Positions 54,999-63,055 of a stretch of 64,000 nucleotides of DNA are shown one piece after another; the first letter of the stretch is position 1, and the number at the start of each line of letters is the position of its first letter. The position numbers were made by a program, and so were the translations under genes. The stretch lies in the NCBI RefSeq assembly GCF_031921685.1, contig NZ_JAPDHU010000002.1:1550001-1614000 (forward strand), read 5' to 3'. The notes beneath the pieces were generated by a model that was not told where the DNA came from, did no database searches, and saw only the letters and a list, made by a program, of their open reading frames with translations. This DNA comes from Terripilifer sp031921685 (lineage in GTDB: Bacteria > Pseudomonadota > Alphaproteobacteria > Rhizobiales > Beijerinckiaceae).

Positions 54999-56120
54999 AT
55001 GTCTCAAGGTCCATTCCGCGCCGATCATGTCGGCAGCCTGTTACGGCCGCCGGCCGTGAAGGAAGCCCGTGTCAAAAAAGCCCGCGGCGAGATCGATGCC
55101 GAAGCGCTGCGCGCCGTCGAAGACGACGCCATCCGCGATGCGGTGAAACTCCAGGAAGCCGCCGGCATGCACGCCATCACCGACGGTGAAATCCGCCGCG
55201 CCATCTGGCACGTCGACTTCCTCACCGGTTTCGATGGCATCGAAGCGACCAAGAGCGATTATGCCGTCAGCTTCAAAGGCACGGGCGGCGAGACCGAGAG
55301 CACCAGCTCGATGATTGCCGTGACCGGCAAGGTCGGCCGTTCCAAGCCGATCATGGTCGATCATTTCAAATTTCTGAAATCGGTGACGAGCAAGACGCCG
55401 AAATTCTGCATCCCCTCGCCGACCTATATGCATATGCGCGGTGGCAAGAAGGTGATCGCCGATGCGGCCTATCCGAACCAGGATGAATTCTGGGCCGATA
55501 TGACCAAGGCCTATCGCGCTGAAGTGGCCGATCTCGTCGCCGCCGGCTGCACCTATCTGCAGCTCGACGACGTCTCCTTCGCCACCATGTGCGATGCCGG
55601 CGTGCGCAAGCAGATGCAATCAGACGGGCTCGATCCGGACAAACTGCCGGAGACCTATGCGCGCATCATCAACGGCCTGATCGCCGGCCGCGACGACAAG
55701 TTAACGGTGACGCTGCACACCTGCCGCGGCAATCACAACAGCATGTGGATGGCGGAAGGCGGTTATGATTCCGTCGCCGACGCTCTGTTCAACGTCACCG
55801 AAGTCGACGGTTTCTTCCTGGAATACGACACAGAACGCGCCGGTGGTTTCGGCCCACTGCGCTTCTTCCCCAAGGGCAAGAAGAAGCTGGTTCTCGGCCT
55901 GATCAGCTCGAAGGAAGCAGCGCTCGAGTCGAAGGATGTCCTGAAGAAGCGCATCGACGAAGCCTCGAAATATGTCGCGCTCGATCAGCTCTGCCTCAGC
56001 CCGCAGTGCGGCTTCGCCTCGAGCGTGCCGGGCAATCGCCTCACCGAAGAGATCGAGAAGAAGAAGCTCGAACTCGTCGCCGAAGTGGCGCAGGACGTGT
56101 GGGGCACCACGGCGCATTGA
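54999..56120 (+). CDS. Cobalamin-independent methionine-synthase (MetE C-terminal) family zinc methyl/alkyltransferase
   Basis: A 373-residue single-barrel protein of the family that includes the MetE catalytic domain and epoxyalkane:coenzyme M transferase. Zinc ligands by alignment are His240 and Cys242 (LHTCRGN), Glu275 (FLEYD) and Cys337 (SPQCGF). The start FRADHVGSLLRP is typical. Without the N-terminal half of MetE it is unlikely to use polyglutamyl-folate as MetE does. The thiol substrate is unknown. It lies 58 bp after the GntR gene and is followed by a terminator. Confidence 0.88.
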   Translation: MSQGPFRADHVGSLLRPPAVKEARVKKARGEIDAEALRAVEDDAIRDAVKLQEAAGMHAITDGEIRRAIWHVDFLTGFDGIEATKSDYAVSFKGTGGETESTSSMIAVTGKVGRSKPIMVDHFKFLKSVTSKTPKFCIPSPTYMHMRGGKKVIADAAYPNQDEFWADMTKAYRAEVADLVAAGCTYLQLDDVSFATMCDAGVRKQMQSDGLDPDKLPETYARIINGLIAGRDDKLTVTLHTCRGNHNSMWMAEGGYDSVADALFNVTEVDGFFLEYDTERAGGFGPLRFFPKGKKKLVLGLISSKEAALESKDVLKKRIDEASKYVALDQLCLSPQCGFASSVPGNRLTEEIEKKKLELVAEVAQDVWGTTAH

Positions 56121-56131
56121 AAATGAAGATC

Positions 56132-56160
56132 GCGGCGGGGTTAAACTCCGCCGCCATTTT
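56132..56160 (+). terminator. Terminator after the MetE-family gene
   Basis: GCGGCGGGG and CTCCGCCGC form a 9-bp stem with one G-U pair on the plus strand around loop TTAAA, then ATTTTAT. The G-U pair would be A-C on the other strand, favouring plus-strand use. It lies between convergent genes. Confidence 0.65.
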
Positions 56161-56168
56161 ATCGAGAC

Positions 56169-56864
56169 TCAGAATTTCTCCACCCAGGGCCGCAATTCGA
56201 TTTCCCATGTCCAGGCGCTGCGCGGCTGGCGGATGACCTGCAGATAGGTCTCAGCGATCGCATCCGGATCGAGCAGAGCATCGGGCGCTTCGGATGGCGG
56301 CGCGCGGCCTTCACGGGCGATGCCGCCATCAATGACGAAATGCGCCACGTGAATGCCTTTGGGCGCCAGTTCGCGCGCCATGCTCTGCGCCAATCCCCGT
56401 AAAGCGAACTTGCCCATGGCGAAGGCGGCTGATTGCGGGAACCCTTTCACGCTGGCCGAAGCCCCCGTGAACAGGATCGCGCCCTGCCCCTGCCGCAACA
56501 TGCGCCGCGCCGCCTGCTGTCCGACGAGGAAGCCGGCGAAAGCCGACACGTCGATCGCGTGGCGCACATCCTCCGGTGCAAGCTCCCCAATCGGTCCGCG
56601 TGCCCGCGCGCTGGCATTGTAGACGACCACATCGGGCGCACCGAGGGCGGCCTCGACATCTTCAAACAATTTGGCGATCGCCGCCGGGTCCGCCGCATTA
56701 CAGCTCCACGCCTTCGCGCCTGTCTCGGCGCAGAGCGCCGACAATTTGTCCGCATTGCGCGCCGCGAGACCAACGGCCCAGCCTTCGCGGGCCAAGAGCC
56801 GCGCCAGCGAGGCGCTGAGCCCGCTGCCCGCCCCGACGATAAGAGCCGATTTCCGCTCCGCCAT
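56169..56864 (-). CDS. SDR-family protein lacking the catalytic tyrosine
   Basis: A 231-residue short-chain dehydrogenase/reductase fold. The cofactor motif is VGAGSGLSASLARLLAREGW (GxGxGLS-type, residues 10-29), and Asn83 lies in VYNASA. The usual Tyr-x-x-x-Lys is Phe148-Ala-Met-Gly-Lys152, so the general acid tyrosine is absent while lysine and the serine region (TGASAS) remain. Related uncharacterised proteobacterial SDRs share the KFALRGLAQSMARELAPKGI segment. It may be a reductase of altered mechanism, or a binding protein. Confidence 0.85.
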   Translation of the reverse strand: MAERKSALIVGAGSGLSASLARLLAREGWAVGLAARNADKLSALCAETGAKAWSCNAADPAAIAKLFEDVEAALGAPDVVVYNASARARGPIGELAPEDVRHAIDVSAFAGFLVGQQAARRMLRQGQGAILFTGASASVKGFPQSAAFAMGKFALRGLAQSMARELAPKGIHVAHFVIDGGIAREGRAPPSEAPDALLDPDAIAETYLQVIRQPRSAWTWEIELRPWVEKF

Positions 56865-56886
56865 ATGAACGATCCTTCAACTGCGA

Positions 56887-57861
56887 TCAGACAGGGAGAC
56901 GCGCCCGATCATGATGTGCCGCATAATCCACCGGCGTCCCCTTCGGAATGATGCCGCTCGGATTGAGCCGCGCGATGGAATAGTAATTGGCGATATAGTG
57001 ACGCGGCTTCACCGTCGCCATGATCCCCGGATATTGGCAAAGTTCGCGCATATAGTTCGACAGGTTGCGATAGTCGGCGATGCGCTGACGATTGCATTTG
57101 AACAAGGGAAAATAGGCGACATCGAAGCGCACCAGCGTCGGCAGCAGCCGCCAGTCCGCTTCGGTGATCTGCGTGCCGCAGAGATAGCGCTGCTTGTCCA
57201 GCAAGGCTTCCAATTCGTCGAGCACGCGGAACACGTCGTCGAACGCTTGCTCGTAGGCCTGCTGCGATTGTGCGAAGCCGCAGCGGTAAACGCCGTTGTT
57301 GACGTTGGCATAGACCTTGGCGTTCATGCGGTCGATTTCATCGCGCAGATGCACCGGATAGAAATCCGTCTCGTTGCCGGCGATGCCACGGAATTCCGCA
57401 TTGAACATGCGGATGATTTCCGAGGATTCATTGTTGACGATCTGCTTCGTCTGCTTATCCCACAGGGTTGGCACCGTCACCTTGCCGGTATAGCCGGGCT
57501 TCGCCGCCGCATAAGCCTGATGCAGATAGGTGAAGCCATTCACCTCGTCGCCATTGCATTCGGGCCATTGCGGGCGCCGGCCGAGCGTCCAGCCATAGGT
57601 GCGCTCATCCGGCAGGCCCCAGCTTACGCTAATCGCTTCGTCGAGCCCTTTCGCCGCCCGATAGATCAAGGTGCGATGCGCCCACGGGCAGCCATAGGTC
57701 ACGTAAAGATGATAGCGTCCTGGTTCGGCCTGAAAGCCCGAACGGCCGTCGGCGCTGATCCGATCGCGGAACGCGCTGTCCGCGCGCAGGAATTCGCCGG
57801 ACTTGCCCGTCTCCTGCGCCAAGCGCTCATCGCTCCATACGCCGTTGATTAAGATGCCCAT
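56887..57861 (-). CDS. Glutathionyl-hydroquinone reductase (YqjG/ECM4 family)
   Basis: A 324-residue Xi-class glutathione transferase that reduces S-glutathionyl-hydroquinones to free hydroquinones. The catalytic Cys58 lies in YGCPWAHRTLI, and TVPTLWDKQTKQIVNNESSE contacts glutathione. The C-terminal helical domain includes EADWRLLPTLVRFDVAY. These enzymes serve quinone detoxification and aromatic degradation. It is encoded 22 bp before the SDR gene in the same direction, with a candidate promoter at 57963. Confidence 0.93.
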   Translation of the reverse strand: MGILINGVWSDERLAQETGKSGEFLRADSAFRDRISADGRSGFQAEPGRYHLYVTYGCPWAHRTLIYRAAKGLDEAISVSWGLPDERTYGWTLGRRPQWPECNGDEVNGFTYLHQAYAAAKPGYTGKVTVPTLWDKQTKQIVNNESSEIIRMFNAEFRGIAGNETDFYPVHLRDEIDRMNAKVYANVNNGVYRCGFAQSQQAYEQAFDDVFRVLDELEALLDKQRYLCGTQITEADWRLLPTLVRFDVAYFPLFKCNRQRIADYRNLSNYMRELCQYPGIMATVKPRHYIANYYSIARLNPSGIIPKGTPVDYAAHHDRARLPV

Positions 57862-57962
57862 TGGTGTGGTCCTTGCGTGTCCTCGTTCTTACCCCTGTTC
57901 TCGCAAATCCCTCCGGCCCCGCCAATCCAAAGGCTTTGCAGAGCAGGGTTGAAAGCTGGAGG

Positions 57963-58001
57963 ATTATAGTCAAGGTAATGCTTAATAGCGCCTATAGGCG
58001 C
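57963..58001 (-). promoter_or_regulatory. Candidate promoter and palindromic operator upstream of the glutathionyl-hydroquinone reductase gene
   Basis: On the minus strand a perfect TATAAT (57968-57963) is preceded by the 14-bp palindrome GCGCCTATAGGCGC (57988-58001), which covers the -35 position. No good -35 hexamer is present, so an activator at the palindrome, or a repressor, is plausible. It lies in the 224-bp gap between divergent genes. Confidence 0.5.
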
Positions 58002-58085
58002 CGCGATATGGCTCATTCTCACGGTTTCGGTTTGAGGTAGGGCCAAGGCGCCATTCTGCGCCGGCTTCAATCAGGTCGCATTCCC

Positions 58086-59615
58086 ATGCTGATGCATCGA
58101 CTTCTGAGCGATGTCGCTCAACGCACCCCCGACAAACTAGCCCTGCGCTGGGTCGATCGCGACAAGTTCCTCACCTATGCGCAAGCCGTCGAGCAGATGG
58201 ACCGTATGGCCGGCCTGCTGCACGATTGCGGCGTGCGCAAGGGCGATCGTGTCGGCGTCTTCGCCCACAATGGCATGGATTATCTTCTCGCCATGCTCGG
58301 CGCCTGGCGTATCGGCGCCATCGCCGCGCTGGTGAACGTCAAATTCGCCGACGACCTCGAATATTACTGGGCCGATCACGAACCGTCGGTCGTCATCTAC
58401 ACCCACGATTTGCACGACGTGGTGCTGCGCGCCCAGCGTGCCGTGCCATCGGTCAAAACACTCATCTGCATGGACGGCCCGCAGCCTGGCGCCCTGTCCC
58501 TGCCCGAACTGATGAATGCCGGTTTCGCACCGCCGCCCGATCCAGGCGATGAAAGTGCTATCGCGCATCTGTCCTACACGTCAGGCACCACCGGCAAGCC
58601 GAAGGGCGCCTGCCTTGCGCATGAACCGACGGTGCGGGCCACCCGCTGCATCGCCGAGCGCCTGCAAATCCGCGCCCACGATATTTCGTTCGGCCCGACT
58701 GCCCTGTCGAGTTCCTATCAGCTCGTCGGCAATCTGTTGCCACCGCTTTCGGCCGGCGCCAGCATTCATGTGATGGGCAAATGGACGCAATCGACCGGCT
58801 GGGACGCCATCGAAGCCGCCGCCGCCACAGTCTTGATCGGCAATCCGACCTTGCTCGACGAAGTGCTGCGGGAATCGGAAACGCGCGGACGCTCGCCCGG
58901 CAAGCTGCGCATGGCGCTCACCGGCGGCGGTCCGCTGCCGCCGACCCTCAAGGCCGCCTGGCGCGACAAGCTCTCCCTGCCGATCGTCGAAAGCTACGGC
59001 CAGAGCGAACTCGGCGGCTTCGTCGCGCTCGGCTATCCCGAACTCGTGCCCGAGGGTGCCGATCTCGTGCGCATCGGCCCGCCCCTGCCCGATAAGGAAG
59101 TCCGCATTTTCGGCGCCGATGACAAACCGGTGCCGACAGGCGAAATCGGTGACATCGCTCTGACCGGCGGCTTCATGAAAGGATATTGGGGCAAGCCGGA
59201 AAAGACGGCGGAAGCCACCCGTGGCGGCTGGCTGCGCACCGGCGATCTCGGCGTTATCGATGCCGACGGTTACATCACCCTGCGCAGCCGCCGCGCCGAA
59301 CTCATCACCGTCGATGGCATCGCCTGGTATCCACGCGACGTCGAGGAAGCCTTGTGCGAACAGGCAGGCGTGCGCCAGGCTGCGCTCATCGGTCTGCCCA
59401 ATGGCGGCAGCGGTCAATTGCCCACCGCCTTCGTGACATTGATCGACGGCGCCACGGCTGACGGCGAGAGCCTGAAAGCGGCGATCACAGGCAGAGTCGG
59501 CTATGACCTCGCGCCGCTCGCCATCCGTATCGTCGATGAACTGCCGATGACGCCAACCGGCAAGATTTCCAAGGCCGATCTGCAAGCCCTCGTCGCCGCG
59601 GGAGCCATGGCATGA
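58086..59615 (+). CDS. AMP-forming acyl-CoA synthetase/ligase
   Basis: A 509-residue member of the ANL superfamily, which activates a carboxylic acid to its CoA thioester through an acyl-adenylate. The P-loop is YTSGTTGKPKGAC (about residue 162 onward), the aromatic motif is SYGQSELGG, and GWLRTGDLG is followed by the C-terminal catalytic lysine in PMTPTGKISK. Substrate is not predictable; fatty or aromatic acids are both possible. Its TGA overlaps the next start in ATGA. A start two codons in is possible. Confidence 0.92.
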   Translation: MLMHRLLSDVAQRTPDKLALRWVDRDKFLTYAQAVEQMDRMAGLLHDCGVRKGDRVGVFAHNGMDYLLAMLGAWRIGAIAALVNVKFADDLEYYWADHEPSVVIYTHDLHDVVLRAQRAVPSVKTLICMDGPQPGALSLPELMNAGFAPPPDPGDESAIAHLSYTSGTTGKPKGACLAHEPTVRATRCIAERLQIRAHDISFGPTALSSSYQLVGNLLPPLSAGASIHVMGKWTQSTGWDAIEAAAATVLIGNPTLLDEVLRESETRGRSPGKLRMALTGGGPLPPTLKAAWRDKLSLPIVESYGQSELGGFVALGYPELVPEGADLVRIGPPLPDKEVRIFGADDKPVPTGEIGDIALTGGFMKGYWGKPEKTAEATRGGWLRTGDLGVIDADGYITLRSRRAELITVDGIAWYPRDVEEALCEQAGVRQAALIGLPNGGSGQLPTAFVTLIDGATADGESLKAAITGRVGYDLAPLAIRIVDELPMTPTGKISKADLQALVAAGAMA

Positions 59616-60457
59616 ACAAGCCATTGGGGCAAAAACTGCCCTCGCACTGGTGGTGGGATCTCTCCACACGCGATTTCGCCAGCCTCGACATGAGCCGCAT
59701 CGTCGCCGTCCTCCCGGTCGGCGCCGTCGAACAGCACGGCCCGCATCTGCCAGTGCGCGTCGATGCCGCCATCATCAATGCGGTGGTCGCGCGCACCGTG
59801 ACCAAGATGAGCGAAACAACGCCTGTTTTGGTGCTACCAGCGCTCAACGTTGGCCTGTCGCAAGAACACACGGCCTTTCCGGGCACCCTCACCTTCACCC
59901 GCGAAACCCTCGCCAACATGTGGCTTGAGATCGGCGCTTCCGTCCGCCGCGCCGGCATCGAGCGGTTGCTGATTGTCAATGCCCATGGCGGCCAGCCGCA
60001 ACTCGTCGAAATGGTTTGCCGCGAATTGCGTATTCGCCACACCATGCTGGCCGTCGGCACGATGTGGGGGCGGATCACGCAAGAGGACGACCTGTTCGAC
60101 AAGCATGAACGCACGCACGGCATTCACGGCGGCGAAATCGAAACCAGCGTCATGCTCGCCATCCATCCCGATCTGGTGCGGATGGAATATGCGAAGAATT
60201 TCGTCCCGCTCTCGGTCGACCTGGAAAAAGCCGGCGGCCTGCTGACGCCAGAAGGTAAGGTCGGCTTTGGCTGGCAGGCGCAGGATCTCTGCCGGGAAGG
60301 CGCCTGTGGCGATGCCACCGCGGCGGATGCGCTACGCGGCGAAATCCTCATGGATCGCGCGTCCGACGCGCTCCTCAAATTATGCGAGGAAATCGCAGGC
60401 TTCCCCATGGAACGCCTGCGCAAGGCGCCGGCCTACGCGGCGCCGGTCCGAAGCTGA
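59612..60457 (+). CDS. Creatininase-family amidohydrolase
   Basis: A 281-residue metal hydrolase of the creatininase family, which opens lactam or cleaves amide bonds in cyclic or formamide-type substrates. Ligands are visible in VGAVEQHGPHLPVRVDA (Glu40, His42, Asp51), in NAHGGQ (His125), and in HGIHGGEIETS. It is translationally coupled to the acyl-CoA ligase (ATGA overlap at 59612), so the two products probably act in one pathway, such as freeing and then activating an acid. Confidence 0.92.
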   Translation: MNKPLGQKLPSHWWWDLSTRDFASLDMSRIVAVLPVGAVEQHGPHLPVRVDAAIINAVVARTVTKMSETTPVLVLPALNVGLSQEHTAFPGTLTFTRETLANMWLEIGASVRRAGIERLLIVNAHGGQPQLVEMVCRELRIRHTMLAVGTMWGRITQEDDLFDKHERTHGIHGGEIETSVMLAIHPDLVRMEYAKNFVPLSVDLEKAGGLLTPEGKVGFGWQAQDLCREGACGDATAADALRGEILMDRASDALLKLCEEIAGFPMERLRKAPAYAAPVRS

Positions 60458-60464
60458 AGCGTTA

Positions 60465-60749
60465 TCAGGGACAGCTATAGCCGGTCGGATCAGGCAGGCA
60501 GCGCGCGCCTGTCTTCAAGACCAGAGCACCGCTGCGGTCGCGGTTCACCCGATCGCCATTCGGCAGGTTGAAGCCGCCGCTGGCATCGGGCGTCACGCGC
60601 GCACCGTCAGGCAGAACGAGCTGCCCGCCATCACGCATGATCCGTTTGGCTTGTCCTTGGACCGGCGCGGACGCCGGCGGCGGAGGCGAGGAAGCGCACC
60701 CACTCAGCACGAGCGCGATGACGCCGACGGTGATCGAGAGCTTAATCAT
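60465..60749 (-). CDS. Small lipoprotein of unknown function
   Basis: A 94-residue lipoprotein with lipobox VLSGC at about residue 18. A Pro/Ala linker follows, then a domain built on short repeats (GQLVLPDGARVTPDASGGFN, NLPNGDRVNRDRSGALVL). Two cysteines lie near the end (CLPDPTGYSCP). I chose the ATG at 60749, which starts the signal peptide. Convergent to the creatininase gene, 7 bp from its stop. Confidence 0.7.
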   Translation of the reverse strand: MIKLSITVGVIALVLSGCASSPPPPASAPVQGQAKRIMRDGGQLVLPDGARVTPDASGGFNLPNGDRVNRDRSGALVLKTGARCLPDPTGYSCP

Positions 60750-60924
60750 AGTGCCATTCTGCCGCATCGGCGCTGACGTGCAAGTCTCTTTTAGCCAAGT
60801 TCGCCTTCTTCCCAGCATTTTTCGACAGACCAATTTCATGATCCTCCCCATGACCTTCGGCACTGTTCGATCGCAATCGATCAAAAGAAACTCAAAGGCC
60901 ATCTTGCGCGTTGGGAAGACGCGA

Positions 60925-61035
60925 ATGCATTTCTCGGCTGAAACAGACTTTGCGATCTACCTGTTTTCGTTCCTGTTCATCGGCGGAGCAACGGCGGTCG
61001 CCATCCTTCTCGCCTACCACCGCATTAAAGAATGA
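60925..61035 (+). CDS. Possible 36-residue membrane peptide
   Basis: A short frame starting MHFSAETDFAIYLFSFLFIG forms one hydrophobic helix and ends in a basic tail. A weak GGGAAG lies 8-13 bases before the start. No family is recognised. Confidence 0.25.
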   Translation: MHFSAETDFAIYLFSFLFIGGATAVAILLAYHRIKE

Positions 61036-61150
61036 AGGTTTGAAAACGACGCTTCGATCACCCAGCTTTGACACAGGTCGAGCATGGGTATTTATCTGGT
61101 CATCATAAATTCAGTCCCACTTTGACTGAACCTTCGCCACGGAGGTCTCC

Positions 61151-61492
61151 ATGTCACTCATCAAATCCCTCGCCGTTATTTCCACCGTCGCCATCGGCGG
61201 CTTTACGCTGGCCGGCTGCGCGCCCGCTGGGCCGAACTACGGATACGGCTATTACGGCCCCTCGGCCGCGGTCTATCCAAGCTACGGATACGGGTATGGC
61301 TACGGCGGCTATTATACCGGATACCGCCCAGCCTATCGCTCCTATGGTGTCTATGGCCGATCCTATGGTGGCTGGCGTGGCGGTGGTTGGCGCGGTGGCG
61401 GCGGATGGCATGGAGGCGGTGGATGGGCCGGACGTGGCGCCGCCATGCCGTCCCGCGGTGCCTTCACTGGCCGGCCCCTCGGACACCGCTAG
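61151..61492 (+). CDS. Small Gly/Tyr-rich lipoprotein, paralogue of the gene at 49509
   Basis: A 113-residue lipoprotein with signal MSLIKSLAVISTVAIGGFTL and lipobox TLAGC. The mature region is rich in Tyr and Gly (YGYGYGYGGYYTGYRPAYRS), followed by a Gly/Trp/Arg stretch with repeated GGWRGG-type units and the tail SRGAFTGRPLGHR. It shares start, lipobox and tail with the protein at 49509. AGGTCTCC precedes the start. The role is probably in the envelope, but unknown. Confidence 0.8.
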   Translation: MSLIKSLAVISTVAIGGFTLAGCAPAGPNYGYGYYGPSAAVYPSYGYGYGYGGYYTGYRPAYRSYGVYGRSYGGWRGGGWRGGGGWHGGGGWAGRGAAMPSRGAFTGRPLGHR

Positions 61493-61513
61493 ATCTAATG
61501 ATTTGAACGACAC

Positions 61514-61537
61514 AAACCCGGCCCGAGCGCCGGGTTT
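61514..61537 (+). terminator. Terminator after the Gly/Tyr-rich lipoprotein gene
   Basis: AAACCCGGC (61514-61522) pairs with GCCGGGTTT (61529-61537) around a six-base loop. It lies 21 bp after the stop codon. The T run is short. Confidence 0.55.
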
Positions 61538-61746
61538 AAGCGATGGACAAGCCCGAGAAGGACGCCAAGACCAAAGCCAGGAAGGGCATACGCCCATGAC
61601 CGTCTTCACCAATGGCTTCATATTCGTTGAAGCCGTGACGCATAGGAGATTCCGTTCGCCTTAGCCGTCCTGGAGGTGATTACGGCGGCCCGGCGTCTGG
61701 ATCGCTAAACTCATCTCGTAATAATGTATTGCGGAATCTGTGACAC

Positions 61747-62697
61747 CTATCGGCGCAAACCTATAGTACCGAATGCTCCGGTAAGAGATGTACCAATCCG
61801 GTAGGCACGAGAGGACTTCAATTCCGCGATCTGCGACCGGAAATTGCTGCAATCCATCTCCAGGCCTGCCTTTTGCGCTTCCAGTGCACTTACCAGTTCC
61901 TTGAATTGAATCGTTTCCCTAACCAATTCATCTGCCCGAGCCTCAAGCTCCTTCACCTGCGCTCGCATGAAATCCATTTCGATGATGGCAGGCGGAGGAT
62001 TCTGGTCGTTGTAAACATCGATGCAACTTCCAAAGAACTCTCGATCCGCGAACGCGAATGTTCCCGCAAATTCCTGCCGCATGTATGCGCGATACATGGC
62101 CGCCGATTCCGGGAAGGCCAGAAGGAGCTTGTTCGGGATGAGCAACATGGGCCGAAGCCTTCCGCCTTCGGCTAGATATCGAACCAATCCGCTGATGACG
62201 CCGGACCAATGCGGATTAAAGATGTCGTCGAGCGCTACAATCCCCTGCTTACAAATCGACTGTTCGGCCAGCTTCAAATCATGAACCGTCGTTCGTTCAT
62301 CGTGGCCGCCATCGATGGAAAAGAACCTGACCAGGCCATGGTTCGCTATGGTCTCGCTCGTCATCTGAAGCGAGTTTCCTTCGATGACGGTCAAATGATC
62401 TCTGCCCCAAAAGCTATCAACGTTTTGAAGAAACTTCTCCTTGTCGCCCTGTCCCGAATTGTCGATGTTCTGATCTTGGTGGCCGAATAAATCGATCGCG
62501 ACGCCTTGTTCGTTTCCTGCCAAGGCAAGCGCCAGCGCCAGGAAATAACGCCCATGATGGATTCCGACCTCGCAGGCATTGCCCGAAATCCCTTGCTGCG
62601 TCTGAAACTTCATCAGCGAATGTGAATAGGTTGCTGTGCTATTCACGAGCCAGCCTTCCACCTGTTCGATCCGGCCCATGTAGGTGTCAAACGACAT
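61747..62697 (-). CDS. Class I SAM-dependent methyltransferase with C-terminal coiled coil
   Basis: A 316-residue protein. A methyltransferase domain of the type often found in glycan or surface-structure clusters occupies about residues 30-220. The SAM loop is CEVGIHHGRYF, followed by VAIDLFG, FFSIDGGHDERT and IVALDDIFNPHW. A coiled coil spans about residues 240-300 (VKELEARADELVRETIQFKE, then SALEAQKAGLEMD), ending in SSRAYRIG. Base composition looks more AT-rich than its neighbours, and it abuts a mobile-element border, which suggests transfer. The acceptor is unknown. Confidence 0.82.
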   Translation of the reverse strand: MSFDTYMGRIEQVEGWLVNSTATYSHSLMKFQTQQGISGNACEVGIHHGRYFLALALALAGNEQGVAIDLFGHQDQNIDNSGQGDKEKFLQNVDSFWGRDHLTVIEGNSLQMTSETIANHGLVRFFSIDGGHDERTTVHDLKLAEQSICKQGIVALDDIFNPHWSGVISGLVRYLAEGGRLRPMLLIPNKLLLAFPESAAMYRAYMRQEFAGTFAFADREFFGSCIDVYNDQNPPPAIIEMDFMRAQVKELEARADELVRETIQFKELVSALEAQKAGLEMDCSNFRSQIAELKSSRAYRIGTSLTGAFGTIGLRR

Positions 62698-62848
62698 AGC
62701 AACCCTCGTTATGCCCAGTCAGCTCCAAAGAGTTCCGTTCTTAATAAGACGAAGAAGCCGGACCCGATATATGCGGCCGGCGATGCTCCCGATCAACCCG
62801 CGCTGTAAATCTTCAAACGGGCAAATGAATCTAAATAGCTGAAATCAT

Positions 62849-62894
62849 TGGAGCGGGTGAAGGGAATCGAACCCTCGTATTCAGCTTGGAAGGC
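62849..62894 (-). other. Attachment-site copy: 3' half of a tRNA-Gly gene
   Basis: On the minus strand the sequence runs from the anticodon loop CTTCCAA through TACGAGGGTTCGATTCCCTT to the acceptor CACCCGC, then T and CCA. This is the 3' half of a tRNA-Gly (anticodon TCC by the loop). No D arm or 5' acceptor strand follows, so it is not a functional tRNA. Such copies mark the ends of elements inserted by tyrosine integrases, and one is encoded 160 bp to the right. Confidence 0.85.
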
Positions 62895-63055
62895 ACATAT
62901 TCTTCTATTTCTGACGTTTACCTAACGTTCCTCTGGATGTCCAAACAATTGTTTTCATAGCCGTTTAATTGAGTTCACATTCCGTTCTTTTCTTGTATAT
63001 TCCTTTGCCGTGCCTCCCCAGTGCCACCCCGGGATCTGTTGAGAAAGACCGTCAA

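Noticed and set aside
62849..62894. Functional tRNA-Gly gene
   Set aside because: Only the 3' half is present; there is no D arm and no 5' acceptor strand to the right of the anticodon region.
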